Assembly (NCBI GenBank): GCA_014529385.2
Contig: CM043971.1
Span: 55,665,209 to 55,723,208 of the forward strand
Origin: Adiantum capillus-veneris
Lineage: Eukaryota; Streptophyta; Polypodiopsida; Polypodiales; Pteridaceae
Direction: 5' to 3'
Length of the DNA stretch: 58,000 nt
Position 1 is the stretch's first letter; the number at the start of each line of letters is the position of its first letter. Made by a program: the position numbers and the translations under genes. A model generated the notes under the pieces. It was not told the DNA's origin and ran no database searches. It saw nothing but the letters and a program-made list of their open reading frames with translations. Below, in pieces: positions 1 to 10,755 of the stretch.

Positions 1-672
1 TGGTTGATTAGCCTCTAAGAGTATAGCTAATAACCACACCAAAGTCCCTTCACAATTCTTCATAAAATTTTCATTAAATCAATGTTGAAAATCCAAAGAG
101 CCACCTTGCAATTGTATTCCAATCAGAACATTTTTAGGTTGAACCATATAGTTACTCCCACTAGTGGCTTTTTTTTTTATGGTGCGGTCACGGTTTTAGA
201 CATTTTTGTTGGGCATGTTCGTGTGTACCCTAGAAGCTCAACCTCGAAAGTGTCTATGTGAAAAAGGATAATATTTATCCCACCATCCAAACCTGACCCT
301 AGCTCCTACAATCAAGAACTAGAAGGGAAGGTCATTGGGGACCGACAAGCGTTTGAAACTATTTGAACGTTCCCGAGTTGGAGACATCCTGTTAAAAATA
401 AACAAAATAAGCAATGATGTTGTTGGGCCATGAATTACCCCATTAAAAGTCATGCATACCTTGTTCTCTCTCTTTTGAATATTATCTCTCATAAACGCAC
501 CTCTTATTGGAAATTTGTATTGTTTCCGTCTTGAGGACATGCAATAGAGCTTGGGAACTCTCCAAAATCTGAATAATTTGTGCAAAAAATTTATTGTTAG
601 AAGTTGAAGCTTTGAGCTCGAGTAAGATAGATGTAATTTTTAAAAAAACTTGAATCTAGCAACTTATTGCAA
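1..672. other. AT-rich intergenic DNA, no gene recognised
   Basis: Both strands were read. Only short open frames without family resemblance are present, for example an 88-codon frame on the minus strand at 319-585. No motif, splice pattern or repeat structure supports a gene. Confidence 0.5.
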
Positions 673-690
673 GTGTGAGTGTGGGTCTGA

Positions 691-755
691 TGTGTGTGTG
701 TGTGTGTGTGCGCGCGCGCAAGCACGCAGGAGGGAGAGAGAGAGAGAGAGAGAGA
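691..755. repeat. compound microsatellite (TG)n-(CG)n-(AG)n
   Basis: (TG)10 at 691-710 runs into (CG)5 and then, after a short spacer, (AG)11 at about 734-755. It abuts a tRNA-like unit on the minus strand and looks like the simple-sequence tail of that unit. Confidence 0.9.
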
Positions 756-832
756 TCTGTCTGACAAGTCTTGAACTCGAGACCTATTACTAAAGAGGAA
801 ATTTGCATTACCAATCTACCACCTTGAGTGAT
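756..832 (-). repeat. tRNA-derived SINE-like unit with microsatellite tail
   Basis: Read on the minus strand from about 832, an A-box-like string (TGGTAGATTGGTAATGCA) is followed about 35 bases later by a B-box-like string (GAGTTCAAGAC). That is the order and spacing of a pol III tRNA promoter. The unit then runs straight into (CT)n and (CA)n simple sequence. No clean acceptor stem is visible, so it is not a functional tRNA gene. Family membership is inferred; no second full-length copy was aligned. Confidence 0.5.
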
Positions 833-865
833 ATAAAAAAGTTATTCAAGTTTCCTCTTCTTATT

Positions 866-871
866 CACACA

Positions 872-915
<44 letters not shown>
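866..915. repeat. (CA)n microsatellite
   Basis: About 20 near-perfect CA units. The Thr/His-rich plus-strand frame across it is an artefact of the repeat. Confidence 0.95.
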
Positions 916-920
<5 letters not shown>

Positions 921-1056
921 TGAAGCATTCTTACATGAGACTAAAGCCTATGACTAACTTAGAACTACAATTTCATAAGTTGTCTGCACACCCATGAAAA
1001 TGTTGCCAATGCTTGGATGGCCTACAACAAGAGGCTGTTTTCAGCTTTTGGCAAGA

Positions 1057-1233
1057 GCTGATGCCATAGTTACCCGGAACGGGAAATCGGAATGGGGAAT
1101 GGGGAACGGCAACATGCATGAAATGCCATTCCCTGTTTTGGATACTCACGTTTGAAACATGGAACGGGAAATTGGGATGGGAACAGGGAACAGAGACTTG
1201 AAAATGGCCATTTCCTGTAACTATGGCTGATGC
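1057..1233. mobile_element. hAT-like MITE, copy 1 (161 bp element plus 8-bp TSDs)
   Basis: The element 1,065-1,225 starts CATAGTTAC and ends with the exact reverse complement GTAACTATG. It is flanked by a perfect 8-bp direct repeat, gctgatgc, at 1,057-1,064 and 1,226-1,233. An 8-bp target duplication is characteristic of hAT transposons. The interior is made of degenerate GGAACGGGAA-type strings on both strands and has no coding capacity. A second member with the same right end, the same internal strings and its own perfect 8-bp duplication lies at 6,779-7,220. Confidence 0.8.
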
Positions 1234-3300
1234 ACCCCATAGCACAACATTCCTCGAATGCAGTTACGTCGTTTCTATCCTGAACCTGATGCCAATACAA
1301 ATTGTTTTGTTTTCTGTAGAAACTATGAAAAACCCTTCGCTAATCTGTATTTAGGTCAATTCTAAAAATCCTGTGGTTGGTAAAAGGTCGTGTGTTTTTA
1401 TTACACAACAAGTCTGACCATAGACAATTTGAATACCTCGATTTGAGAAAAATAGAGTAAGAAATGAGAGGAGGTGTGTGTGTAAGAATGAGAAATCATT
1501 TTGTGGAAGCACCCCTTTGTTGGAATTCTAAATGCATCACTGCAAATGTTCGACACACGTTATCACAATCCTTCTGCTATGCAGAATACAAATTCCTATG
1601 TATCCATTTGAATTATACCTAAAGCAAGGAGATGCACGATTGTACTCATGACTTGGGAACGATGCAAATCAAAATAGCCACAGCAAGGTAACTCCACGAT
1701 GATGCAACGAGCAATTGCATAGAAAAGAAGTGGCAGATACCTTTAAAAATATCAAAAACATCATGTTTAGTGGACGGCACGGTCCAGCTGCCAACTTCAA
1801 CTGCTCATAACTCATAGACCATAGGGGCGTTCAGGGTGTGCTTTAGCTCACCTTAAAGACAACAGGAAAACACTTTGGTTGCATGAGTTTACACATGATC
1901 AATGGTTGCATAGCAAGCCTATATATGATAAGTGATTGCATGGCAAGTCACTTGGCAGCTGTTCCATCGACACTTACCAAGAAGAGGAGTATGAAGACGT
2001 TGAGGAAGAGGTCAAGCTTGCACTTTCAAAAGAAGACACCAATGGTCATGTGATGAAACCCCAGACAGTGATGATGAAAGGAGGGCTGAGAAAGTTTAAG
2101 GTCTAATGATTATTGCTCGAGCATGCAACTCAATTATGTAACAGAGCACGCACTAGAAGATGTTGCAATCAAAGCGTCGGATATATGTAGAAGCAGATGA
2201 AGAAGGCAAGGATAAAGAATCTCTTCTTTTCAGGATCAAGCAAGGACAAACAAGTATTTCAAGAAGGGGTTTCAGATCTGTAAAGCCCATGGATGATTGT
2301 TTGTTGTAGGCTGTAGCCTATGCGAGTCAATTTATGACAAAGCCAGAGACAATTTTTGCTGATGTGAGTGCCAGAGAATTGGCCTTGCCTCATTTGCAAG
2401 AAGCCAAGACAATCGAGAATTGGCTAGATTACATGCAGATGATTTCCTTTGGCTTGTTGCTATACACTCACGGATATATATGAGCGCATCAAAGGTGCAA
2501 GCCAAGAGTAGGTGCATCAAGATCCTATTGAAGGATGATGCCAGTCATGTTTGTAGAGCAGATCACGCACAGTTCTCGATTAGGAAAGGTGGCGATGGCG
2601 ATACAAGAACTCCTTTGTGTCAGATTCTTCTAACAAAGGAGCTGCTGTTGGTGCAAGCAACAAACAAATGATATTGAAGGCAAAGAAGGACTATGACATA
2701 TCCAACTGTTGGCTTTTCAACAACCTTCGCACATGGTTTTAAAGAATGATCACATGGGTATCTGCAAGAGCAGTGAAATGGCAAATAACCCTCAAATTTG
2801 GGAGATATACCTTGATACCTTTGGCTTTATAACTTCTAGCAAAAAAGCTGAGTCAAGCTATTTCAGCAATTGATTTGGTGCAGTCAATTTTGTGTTTTGT
2901 AACTAGTACACCCAAGGTACTGAGCTGAAAGTACTCTGCCCGTAACTTTTATGAGAGATGAATGTTTGCAGCATTGTACTAATTAATGCATCAGCGGGTA
3001 CATCCCGATGAGTTTGATGTGAAAGGTCAAACTCGGATATAATGACCAATTAGTGTAGAACTAGTTTATCAGTACGTTTTGACGAGTTGCTGTGAAATGT
3101 CAGACCAGGATGTGATGGCTAGTGATTGGAATTTGGATGAGTTTAATGTCAAATGTTGGACCAGGAGTCAAAATCTGATGTGAAATGTTGAATCAAGATG
3201 CAGTCCAACGTAAACTGTTGGGTCTGCATGTGAAATCCACAATGAAATGTTGAACTACATGTGTAGATGCATGCTTTATGCGTTTATGTGCCATAATGAG
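1234..3300. other. non-coding or unrecognised DNA
   Basis: No gene could be supported. A segment at about 1,893-1,965 resembles 3,582-3,660 (shared strings such as gttgcatagca and ggcaagt), so both are probably pieces of one old repeat. An 83-codon plus frame at 2,420-2,671 has no recognisable motif. Repeated strings of the type gtgaaatgttg occur at about 3,020-3,260. Confidence 0.5.
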
Positions 3301-3359
3301 TGTTGTCTAGTTGATTAGGTTTTACAAGTGTAATCGAGTGCAATTACTCTTCTTTTAAG

Positions 3360-3670
3360 AGGTGGGTATGTCACCAATTGATGACATGGCAAGCTGTCTG
3401 TACGAGAGGAACTTGCTGGCATAGCATGCTTATGGTAGGTTGATGATAGCAGCTGATGGCATGGCAGGCCAATAATGTGGATGTGGCAAGCTAATAACCT
3501 TGCGGGCTGACGTGGTAGGCTGCATGTGCAGTTGTTCCACAGCAGGTAGCTACGTGCACTAATTCTATGGCAAGTTGACACATGGCCAGTCGTTGCATAG
3601 CACGTCTACACATGGTAGGTGATTGTATGGCAAGTTTCCTCTTGGCAGGTGTTGTTGCATGAGAAGACTC
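3360..3670. repeat. degenerate short repeat rich in TGGCAAG/TGGCAGG
   Basis: Strings of the form gatgacatggcaagc, gatggcatggcaggc, ctgacgtggtaggc and attgtatggcaagt recur irregularly every 20-60 bases. The same string type (gtcac-aattg-tgac-tggca-gc) reappears at about 4,228-4,254, next to the foldback element. Confidence 0.5.
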
Positions 3671-3912
3671 TGGCTCAATTGCTTTTGGAAATTGCCAGAC
3701 CAGTGGCTTATCATTTTTACAAGACTTCAAAGAGGCTCAATTCGGAGCTACCTTAAGTGTTTATTTAAGAGCTTAAGCCATTTCCAAAACAGTTTCTAGA
3801 ACCACGTTCTTGGGAGACTCGCTCTCTCTCACTCATTCTATAATCATCATCTGACATGGGATGATGACTTTGATTTTATCTATTGCACTATGTTATGAGC
3901 TGAATTCCATCT

Positions 3913-4146
3913 TCAGTGTGCTGAAAGTTGAAGCATGTTGTCTTTCACCGCCAGGTTAGTGGACCATGCCGGTTTCACCTCAGGGAGGACGACCCATTTC
4001 CGTCTTTGGAGGATGTCATCAACTCTCTTCAAGACAGAGGACAGATATTGGAGATGTTCATTGTGGCTTCTGCGAGAAATTTCAGCAGTGACTTGTTTCA
4101 ATTCGCTGCATTTTTGCATCAGCCTCAATTTCGAAGATTCTGCCAC
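3913..4146 (-). other. unassigned 77-codon open frame, helix-like
   Basis: This minus-strand frame reads as a charged, helix-forming peptide (for example SELKQVTAEISRRSHNEHL, then ILQRRKWVVLPEVKPAW) and looks more protein-like than its neighbours. The plus strand is also open here in two frames, which weakens the case. I recognise no family and cannot place exons around it. It may be a remnant of a retroelement gag or of a host exon. Confidence 0.2.
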
Positions 4147-4581
4147 AAAATCCCTTATTCTCTACATCCATCTTCGCAGGATCTCAACTCTGCTAGCAAC
4201 CCTCTTGATTGGAAGTTTCTCACAGGAAATGTCACAAATTGGTGACGTGGCAGGCCCCCTGATACACACGCACACACGCACTGCTGACATGGCAGCAGGC
4301 CAGAAAAGTTAAAACACGCCGACAGGCTGACGTGGCAGTCCGTATGATTTCCGTAAAACACGCTGGGCTGATGACGTGGCAGTCCGTACAATTTCCGCAA
4401 ATTACGATGGCCAGCTTTTGGGCATAATGCTTTTGAGTTGAAGCTTTTGAGATTTTGGGGCTCTACTTTTTGGGCATCCCTTGTAACAATAAATTAGTCT
4501 AATGGGCCCTCATTCTTGTCACAAGACGGGCACCACGTGCCAATAGAAAAGAACAGACTGTTAGCACTTCAATAACAACTG

Positions 4582-4584
<3 letters not shown>

Positions 4585-4613
<29 letters not shown>
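4585..4613. repeat. (GA)n microsatellite
   Basis: About 14 GA units inside the foldback element. Confidence 0.95.
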
Positions 4614-4616
<3 letters not shown>

Positions 4617-4953
4617 CACGCGACACGGAGTGGCGGAATTCCACCCCAGAGAGTATTGGCCCCAAACCTTGGCGCCCCTTTCGGTATTTCTTTATATTGC
4701 ATCAACACAGTACAAGCCGGTACTCCAGACTCTGCACCTTCTCAAGGAAGCATGTCAGAGAATGAGCCCATGGCCTCATATCTAAAGGCCCTAGGCCCCA
4801 AAAGCAGTTTACATGAAAAGCCTTCAAAACTCAAAAGCTTCTAGTCCAAAAGCAATGCCAAAAAGCTGCCAACGCGTTTTGTGGAATTCCGTACAACTGC
4901 CACGTCATCACTCAACGCAAAACGCGGAGCGTCTGAACAACTGCCACGTCATC

Positions 4954-4957
<4 letters not shown>

Positions 4958-5003
<46 letters not shown>
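4958..5003. repeat. (TG)n microsatellite
   Basis: About 23 TG units in the right arm of the foldback element. They mirror the shorter CA tract at about 4,264-4,280 in the left arm. Confidence 0.95.
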
Positions 5004-5007
<4 letters not shown>

Positions 5008-5298
5008 CTGCTTTATTTTAATCCCTTTATGTCAATGGGGCCCCATCGGACACGGTCCCCATAAGTTGGTAGGACTTCTTCTTCTGCTACTTGTTCTTCT
5101 TATGGTTTAGGCCCCTTGGCCGGCATCTGCAAGTTGGCTCCATTCTTCAGGGCTTTGACACATCAGCAGTTTGTGACATCTCCCCTTCTTGAAAGAGAGT
5201 AATCGTCTGAGATTACAACATATCTGCAAACAAATCAAGTTAGCTCAAAAAATTTGCAGGGTTATTCCGAGGGACAATCAGTTTGCTCTTTTTGTTAA

Positions 5299-5353
5299 GG
5301 AGTTGGCTTCTCCTTTTGGCTCTTCTGATCAAGGAGTTGACTTCTCCTTTCGT
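5299..5353. repeat. short tandem duplication
   Basis: aaggagttggcttctcctttt and aaggagttgacttctccttt occur about 36 bases apart. Confidence 0.6.
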
Positions 5354-5559
5354 CCAGATCGGAACTCTTGATATTCCGGCGTAGTAAAATTAGCCATCAT
5401 ACCCAAACCGCACTGATCTTCCACGGGTGTCTTGATGCACTAAAATTACATACCCATGCAATCTCATCCAATTAGGAATATTTAGTGGTTGGCACATCAC
5501 AATGCAACACAAATGCTCACATATGCATGTTACAAGACATAGAAACAAAGCCGCCAATG

Positions 5560-5795
5560 AACACTCCCCCTGCAAATAACCATCCAGGTCCAGGCCATGA
5601 GCTGTTCAACAACTCCCTCATCACTCCTCCCACAAATGACCTAAAAAGGTTCGGGCCGTGAGATATAGAGGCCCTTTACAACCAAACGCCCCCCAGACCG
5701 TAGCCTGCATCGTTTGGAGGTGCTAAGAGCAACCATGCTCAGACTTCTTAATACTCCCCCCGTAAATAACCACAAGGGTCCGGGCCATGAGCAAA
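5560..5795. repeat. three copies of a ~42-bp repeat
   Basis: Copies at 5,560-5,604, 5,621-5,666 and 5,750-5,795 share the plan actccccc-n-aaataacc-n-ggtccgggccatgag. They lie at the 3' end of the element A gag on the minus strand. Confidence 0.6.
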
Positions 5796-6250
5796 AACAG
5801 CACTTTTCAATCATTTCAGTGACAGGGTTGTTGGAATCCGAATCTCTGCTTGTGCTACCTGATGAACTACCAACATCTTTGATCGGCTCGGGTTTCGAGG
5901 TAAGTACCTGCAGGACCAACTCTTGCATGCGTTGGTCTCTCTGCGCCTCACGCTCTAACTCCAAGGCCACTCGTCTTTCTTCAGCGGCCAAGCGCGCTTG
6001 CTCACGCTCACGCTCAAAGGCTAACCTTCATTCGTCGCGCTCGCGCTCCAAGGTAGCGCATTGCGCCTCTTGTTGGCATCATATCCATCATCGACTTGAC
6101 CAAAGCCTCCATCGGATTTGGTGCAAACCGTGGCGTAGATGGGGAAGGGGGAGGGTCGGAAAAACCTCCTAGTGGGGAAAATTCTTCTTCACCACCTTCA
6201 TGCTCATCACCTTCATGCAAAAAATCCATTCCGCTTCGGGTGATGACCAT
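5641..6250 (-). pseudogene. gypsy-type gag fragment (element A)
   Basis: The minus-strand frame begins at 6,250 with MVITRSG, a start common among plant gypsy gag proteins. It continues through an acidic and Pro/Ser-rich stretch (residues about 10-50) to a coiled, Arg/Glu-rich segment (AAEERRVALELEREAQ) and a Ser/Asp-rich tail. A frame change near 6,010-6,070 splits it into two open segments. No zinc knuckle and no pol sequence follow. Gag would form the virus-like particle. The break and the missing pol make this an inactive remnant. The calls rest on the start motif, the primer site upstream and general composition. Confidence 0.55.
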
Positions 6251-6261
6251 ACACTGAGATC

Positions 6262-6360
6262 TTGGGTTCTTAAGTTCACGAGGAACTTGGGTTCTTGAGG
6301 TTCTTGGGTTCTTGGGTTCTTGAGTCCTTGAGTTCTTGAGGTTCTTGAAGTCTTTCTTAA
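6262..6360. repeat. TTCTTG(A/G)G minisatellite
   Basis: About ten units of ttcttggg / ttcttgag lie directly upstream (minus strand) of the element A gag start. Confidence 0.8.
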
Positions 6361-6681
6361 GCTTGCAATCTGTGCTAGAGAAGGATCTTCTCTTACTGAG
6401 CTCTACTCTTTCCTACGGGTGCACCCCTTGGTGGCCTTGCGCTCACACCAATGTTGCTTTTTCCCACCTCACATCGATTGACCGGCCGCTAAGTGCACGG
6501 TCTGCTCTCAATGAGTGAAAGAGGAACAAGGGGAGGCCGAACAAGCCCTTCTTTCTTGGGTTACCTGTCACTCTTCAAAAACACGATTAGGAATCAACAT
6601 GCCCAAGTGGACTTGGGTTACGTGCCACCGCAACAAGCAAAAAAATTCTTGTGGTTCTTTCCTTGAGTGATACAAAACACT

Positions 6682-6700
6682 GCCAAAGCTCTAATACCAA
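6682..6700 (-). other. primer-binding site, element A
   Basis: The minus strand reads TTGGTATTAGAGCTTTGG next to a putative LTR end at 6,701. It matches the initiator-Met primer site (TGGTATCAGAGC) except at one base. The sequence to the right (tgtaagatgcagcgg...) is then the 5' LTR, into which MITE copy 2 has inserted. Confidence 0.6.
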
Positions 6701-6770
6701 TGTAAGATGCAGCGGAAGTGAATGTTGAACTTTGCTCAAGATGAGTGCTCCGAACTGTGCTCAAGGGTTC

Positions 6771-7228
6771 CTTTTACTCAGTGTAACAGGGAATGGGCGG
6801 AACACAGCCCAAATGTTCCGAAACAGCGTTCCGGACGAGTCCCATACCCGAAACAGAGTCGGGAATGAAACACCGTTCCGGAACAGGGTGTAACCGGAAC
6901 GGTGAAACGGAAAGGGGGAAACAAGGCGGAACGCAAGGTAGAACGAGCAAAAGTAGGCATTTGGGGGCAGATTTGGGGCTATTTGGGGGGACATATTTGG
7001 GCAGTTTGAGGACAGGTTTGGGAACAGATTTGGGAACAGTTTTGGGATTGTTTAGGAGTTGATTTGGGACTAAGCTGAATGGAGGTAATTCAAGCCTTAC
7101 TTTAGTCGACCGTTCCGGCCCCGTTCCCGTTCCGGGCCCCCGTCCCCCTCCTCCTCCTCGTTCCCGTCCCGTTTCGCACCCTCCTGTTCCCGTTCCATAT
7201 TCCCGTTCCGAGTAACTATGCTTTTACT
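6771..7228. mobile_element. hAT-like MITE, copy 2 (442 bp element plus 8-bp TSDs)
   Basis: The element 6,779-7,220 is flanked by a perfect 8-bp duplication, cttttact, at 6,771-6,778 and 7,221-7,228. Its right end, GTAACTATG, is identical to that of copy 1; its left end, CAGTGTAAC, is a mutated form of CATAGTTAC. The ends are rich in GGAACGG / CCGTTCC strings and the middle carries a ttTGGGaaca-type degenerate repeat (about 6,960-7,080). No transposase is encoded. It sits in the presumed LTR of element A and is younger than it. Confidence 0.8.
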
Positions 7229-8390
7229 TATGGAAGGGAGAGCCTTCCGTTCCTTTAGTGAGAGAGTGCAAATGATCACAAACAAAGTGGATAAACACTG
7301 TGAATAAAGGTGTTGAGACTGAGAGATAGAGAGAGAAGAATACGACACCAGAATGTTGTCAAACCCTCCTCCAAGGGCCCCACTCTCTATGACGAGAGAG
7401 GTCTATGCTATTGATTGCACAAATCTCGTACAATGGTCTAAACACAATGGACTTGCCGACGATGAGGACGACGAAGAGACGGGCTGAAAACTGAAAATGC
7501 TAGGGACTGAAATCTACAAATCTTGTATCTGCTGAATTCTGACTCTATGTCAGTGACGACGACGCGACGACAATGCGCTGAAAACGCAGATGCTGAAATC
7601 TGAGAATAGCGGGCTGAATCTGCAAACGCTGGCTGATCTGGCCGTGTGGCGAGGATCTGCTGCGGGAAGGTGAGATCTGCGAGGTTTGGGGGCTGCGGTA
7701 CGGAATCTAACTGCTGAAAATGCAAAACGCTGATGCAAGCGAAGGTTCTGTCGCCGAGAATCTGCAAAACACTGACGGTAGTCTGCAATTGCAAAAGCAC
7801 TAGGTTGATCTGCTATCTGTTGCAAAGACGCTAGAGAATCTGCTGTGAATCTGCTAACGCCAGGCTAATCTGCAAGTTGCAAACGTTGGGGCTGATCTGC
7901 AAATGCTGAAAACACTAGGCTGTCTTGATGGCTGAAAAATGCTAGGAGTTCCTGCCGGGGGTCTTGCCGAGAAGGTGCACTGCCAGACACTAGGTCCCTG
8001 CTGCCTCTTCTGCCATAAAGTGTTAGCGCTAATTTTCTTATATATATCCTTAGCCAAATTGCCCTACCCAGTTTCCCAACAAAGTCACTTAATAATATAT
8101 AATAAGTGAAAAATGGCTAAAATAGGGAAAATGGGTTCTATGCACTGTAAAATGCTCCTGATGGGTATTGACTGTAATCTGATGATCATGTTGTGTGCAA
8201 CCAAAGGAAATGCAACTACTCTAAGTGTCTGGACATGCATGGTCTGCGAACAGACTCACAAAGGTGCCAGAACACTTCCTAAGCTAATTGAACCCTTGTC
8301 ATGAAGTAGCTTGTCGACATACACATAGGGGCATGTGACACTTTCTAAATTTCAGCATTGGATTCATCATCCAAACAGCAAAAACAACTC
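7229..8390. other. non-coding; probable LTR remainder and degenerate CTGCAAA/GCTGAAA repeat
   Basis: The first part continues the presumed 5' LTR of element A. From about 7,480 to 7,950, strings of the type aatctgcaaacgctg and tgctgaaaac recur every 20-40 bases, giving Gln/Ala/Ser-rich minus frames that are repeat artefacts. I see no gene. Confidence 0.5.
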
Positions 8391-8548
8391 CCCTAGCATT
8401 TTTCTATGATGCGTTTTTGGACACGACTATTTTTTCAGTCCCTAACCCGGATTAATAATTGTTGCCCACTCCCCTAGCGTTTTTCTATGGTGCGTTTTTT
8501 GGCACCATTATTTTTCAGTCCCTAACCCGGACTAATAATTGTTGCCTA
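8391..8548. repeat. tandem duplication of a ~78-bp unit
   Basis: Two adjacent copies begin actcccctagc and end ggattaataattgttgcc / ggactaataattgttgcc, with about ten differences. Confidence 0.85.
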
Positions 8549-8571
8549 TAGTTTGTGTGAGAGTGCGTGTG

Positions 8572-8573
<2 letters not shown>

Positions 8574-8635
<62 letters not shown>
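8574..8635. repeat. (GA)n microsatellite
   Basis: About 30 GA units. The RERERE and SLSLSL frames across it are artefacts. Confidence 0.95.
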
Positions 8636-8637
<2 letters not shown>

Positions 8638-9779
8638 ACACAAAAACGATGGTGTGTGGAAGAGGGGGCGGTCAGCACTGACTACCAGAGCAAGAGACCC
8701 AAGACAATGATCAGATGCTAATGAAATGCTTGCCTCCAATCCTCCGGTGTCTAACCAAAACAGAATCCGCACCAACACCACCACCAAACCACATCTCGGT
8801 GTGGCTCTCAATGTGAATGAGCTGGGAGTGTCCCTGCCCAGGTTGGGGGGTAAGTCTGTTGTAAGGTTACCGAGGGTGAGTGTAAGAAACTTTGAAGGTA
8901 GCAATCCAAATGATCAGGAGTGTGGAAGAGCAACTGCATTACCATCCAAGCCAAGCTCCGGGTGACTCCGGATGCAGTCACGGGATGCCTGATCTCCCGC
9001 ATCTCGCGAGTAAACTCTCCAAGAGAGTCCAAAGAACTTAAGCCCCACTCTAGTTAGTAGATCCAAGCAATGAACTTGTCCAAGAAGAGATCGAAGATCA
9101 TCTCCCTAAGTCCACGTAGATGCTCCGTTGTAAGCAAGAGATCTGACATGTCGAGGTCAAGTGGTAAGTGTCTATGCCTTCTAGGCCCCTCGATCGGGTT
9201 CCATCCTTTAGACCATGCCACATCATCACTTTGTGAAACATAGGACAACACCTAGCCCAGTAGATATCGACTCTAAGTACTCACGCACTAGATTGCACAC
9301 ATCTAGAACTTGCACAAAGCCGACAATCATTAAACATTCACATCATTATCCCCGTCGAGCTCTCAGATGAGAATCATGATCATTGTAACTTATTTAGCAA
9401 TCACATCCAAACCGCGTTGAACTTTTCATGGATGTCTTGATCTACTAAATCTCGTTACTATCACATTCACATCACTAGTCAGGTGACTAGATAAAATGTT
9501 GCAGTCATTTCAAATTTCCAACACGTACTCAAAAACAATACACATGAGAGAGCACATGTAACAAATTCATTTTAAGAATTCTCGTTTTAAATGTACATCT
9601 TTTCATAGAGTCATTCAGCAAAACAATGTCAGGTTGTCAGTATCCTTGAAATCTCAAGGAGAAATAGACGACTTTAACTGGTGACCTAGGAGTGGAGTGG
9701 CTCCCCTTTGGTGCAGTCCGCGCTACACCAGATTCAACCTACCGATTCATCAGTAACTTTTGGAATAGTTGGAGCTAAA

Positions 9780-9990
9780 CCAAAAGCCTCAAGGTAAAGC
9801 TCTAGTATCTGGCAAGAATCTACTAAGTCCTCCTCCATCCACATGACATTACAAGCCGGATAATTCTTGAACTTGACCAAATATCTGTTGCAATGAACCA
9901 CCTCACTATGCCTACACTCCTATCTTTGGTATCGGAGGAGACTAATGCCACCAGAATATTCAAAGAACCAATACTAATACTCGAGGGTCT
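9780..9990 (-). pseudogene. gypsy chromodomain remnant
   Basis: The minus strand encodes RYLVKFKNYPACNVMWMEE followed by DLVDSCQILELYLEAFG. This is the hydrophobic-aromatic core (YLVKFKNYP...W.EE) of the C-terminal chromodomain of Ty3/gypsy chromovirus integrases, which steers insertion to chromatin marks. The upstream part of the domain is in another frame (ILVALVSSDTKDRSVGIV), so a frameshift lies near 9,895. No catalytic integrase domain is seen nearby. A segment at about 9,404-9,460 resembles 5,395-5,450 (shared aaaccgc and tgtcttgat strings), hinting that this remnant and element A are relatives. Confidence 0.6.
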
Positions 9991-10518
9991 ACTACAATGG
10001 GCCAATATCACTCCTCAGATCCTAATACAGCAGAAACAAGGAACCCCCTCCCAGAGCCACAATCTCCAATCTCAACAAACAAGCAGACCAACAAGGCAAC
10101 GTTTCCCCAATAGACTCCCAACCAATTGCATCAGTGGATATCAGAGTCCATCTAAAAACACATCAAAAGTGATGTAATAATCCCCTGAGAAGCTACTGAA
10201 AAAACATAAAACCACATCTGACTATTGTTGGTGTGTGAATCACATCACATATGGGTAGGCATGTCTAAAGCCAAAACTGACACCGATCTGCTGGAATCGC
10301 ATCGTCAATCTCTCCTAGTCTGACAAAAATTCCCCTGCAAATAGAGTAATGCTCTGTATTGAAATTGGTATCCAAGCATCTATATTGCATTAATGACTGA
10401 GACATGGAAAACACTAGACTGGTGTCCCAGCTAGCCCAATCACTATGAGCCCAGACTCCGCTCACCCAGCTTACGGCCCTCATGATCTCAAACGCAAGAG
10501 CATAAGAGTTCCATATCA

Positions 10519-10521
<3 letters not shown>

Positions 10522-10559
<38 letters not shown>
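10522..10559. repeat. (CT)n microsatellite
   Basis: About 19 CT units. Confidence 0.95.
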
Positions 10560-10562
<3 letters not shown>

Positions 10563-10723
10563 GTCAGCCCTGGTTGCCCCCCTAGTTTTGTTCCAAGGGC
10601 AGATTTCCCTCTCCTTCTCTGTCTATTTAGGTTTCATGTATGCATATTTGTAAAACGTGTATCCATATAAGTACAGTTTGTATGATAATGAACAGTGTAG
10701 AGGATTTGAAGCAAAAAAGGGGG

Positions 10724-10748
10724 AGAGAGAGAGAGAGAGAGAGAGAGA
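10724..10748. repeat. (GA)n microsatellite
   Basis: About 12 GA units just inside the intron after SSNA1-like exon 2. Confidence 0.95.
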
Positions 10749-10755
10749 CACACAC

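Larger units (their letters stand above)
4262..5012. mobile_element. foldback/MITE-like element with long imperfect inverted arms
   Basis: The left arm (about 4,262-4,462) and right arm (about 4,794-5,012) are imperfect reverse complements. They match over the outer CA/TG tract, two copies each of a CGTGGCAGT / ACTGCCACG string, the nearby tccgtacaatttcc / ggaattccgtac strings, and an inner block of AAAAGCTT and CAAAAGC strings. The middle is non-coding and holds a (GA)n tract at 4,585-4,613. No transposase is present and terminal duplications were not located with certainty. Repeated CACGTCA (ACGT-core) motifs are a bZIP-type binding context, if active. Confidence 0.6.
5178..6701 (-). mobile_element. 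internal region of a gag-only Ty3/gypsy-like element (element A)
   Basis: Read on the minus strand, a tRNA primer site (6,682-6,700) is followed by a leader with a minisatellite, a gag frame that starts MVITRSG, and then, only about 450 bases after gag, a polypurine-like stretch at about 5,179-5,200. The plus strand just left of that stretch ends gtttgtgaca, consistent with the TG start of a 3' LTR at 5,178. No protease, reverse transcriptase, RNase H or integrase lies between. It is therefore a non-autonomous or deleted element. The two LTRs could not be matched, so the outer limits are unknown. Confidence 0.5.

Noticed and set aside
8515-8904. 129-codon minus frame with a long SLSLSL stretch
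   Set aside because: Created by the (GA)n tract; flanking residues match no family.
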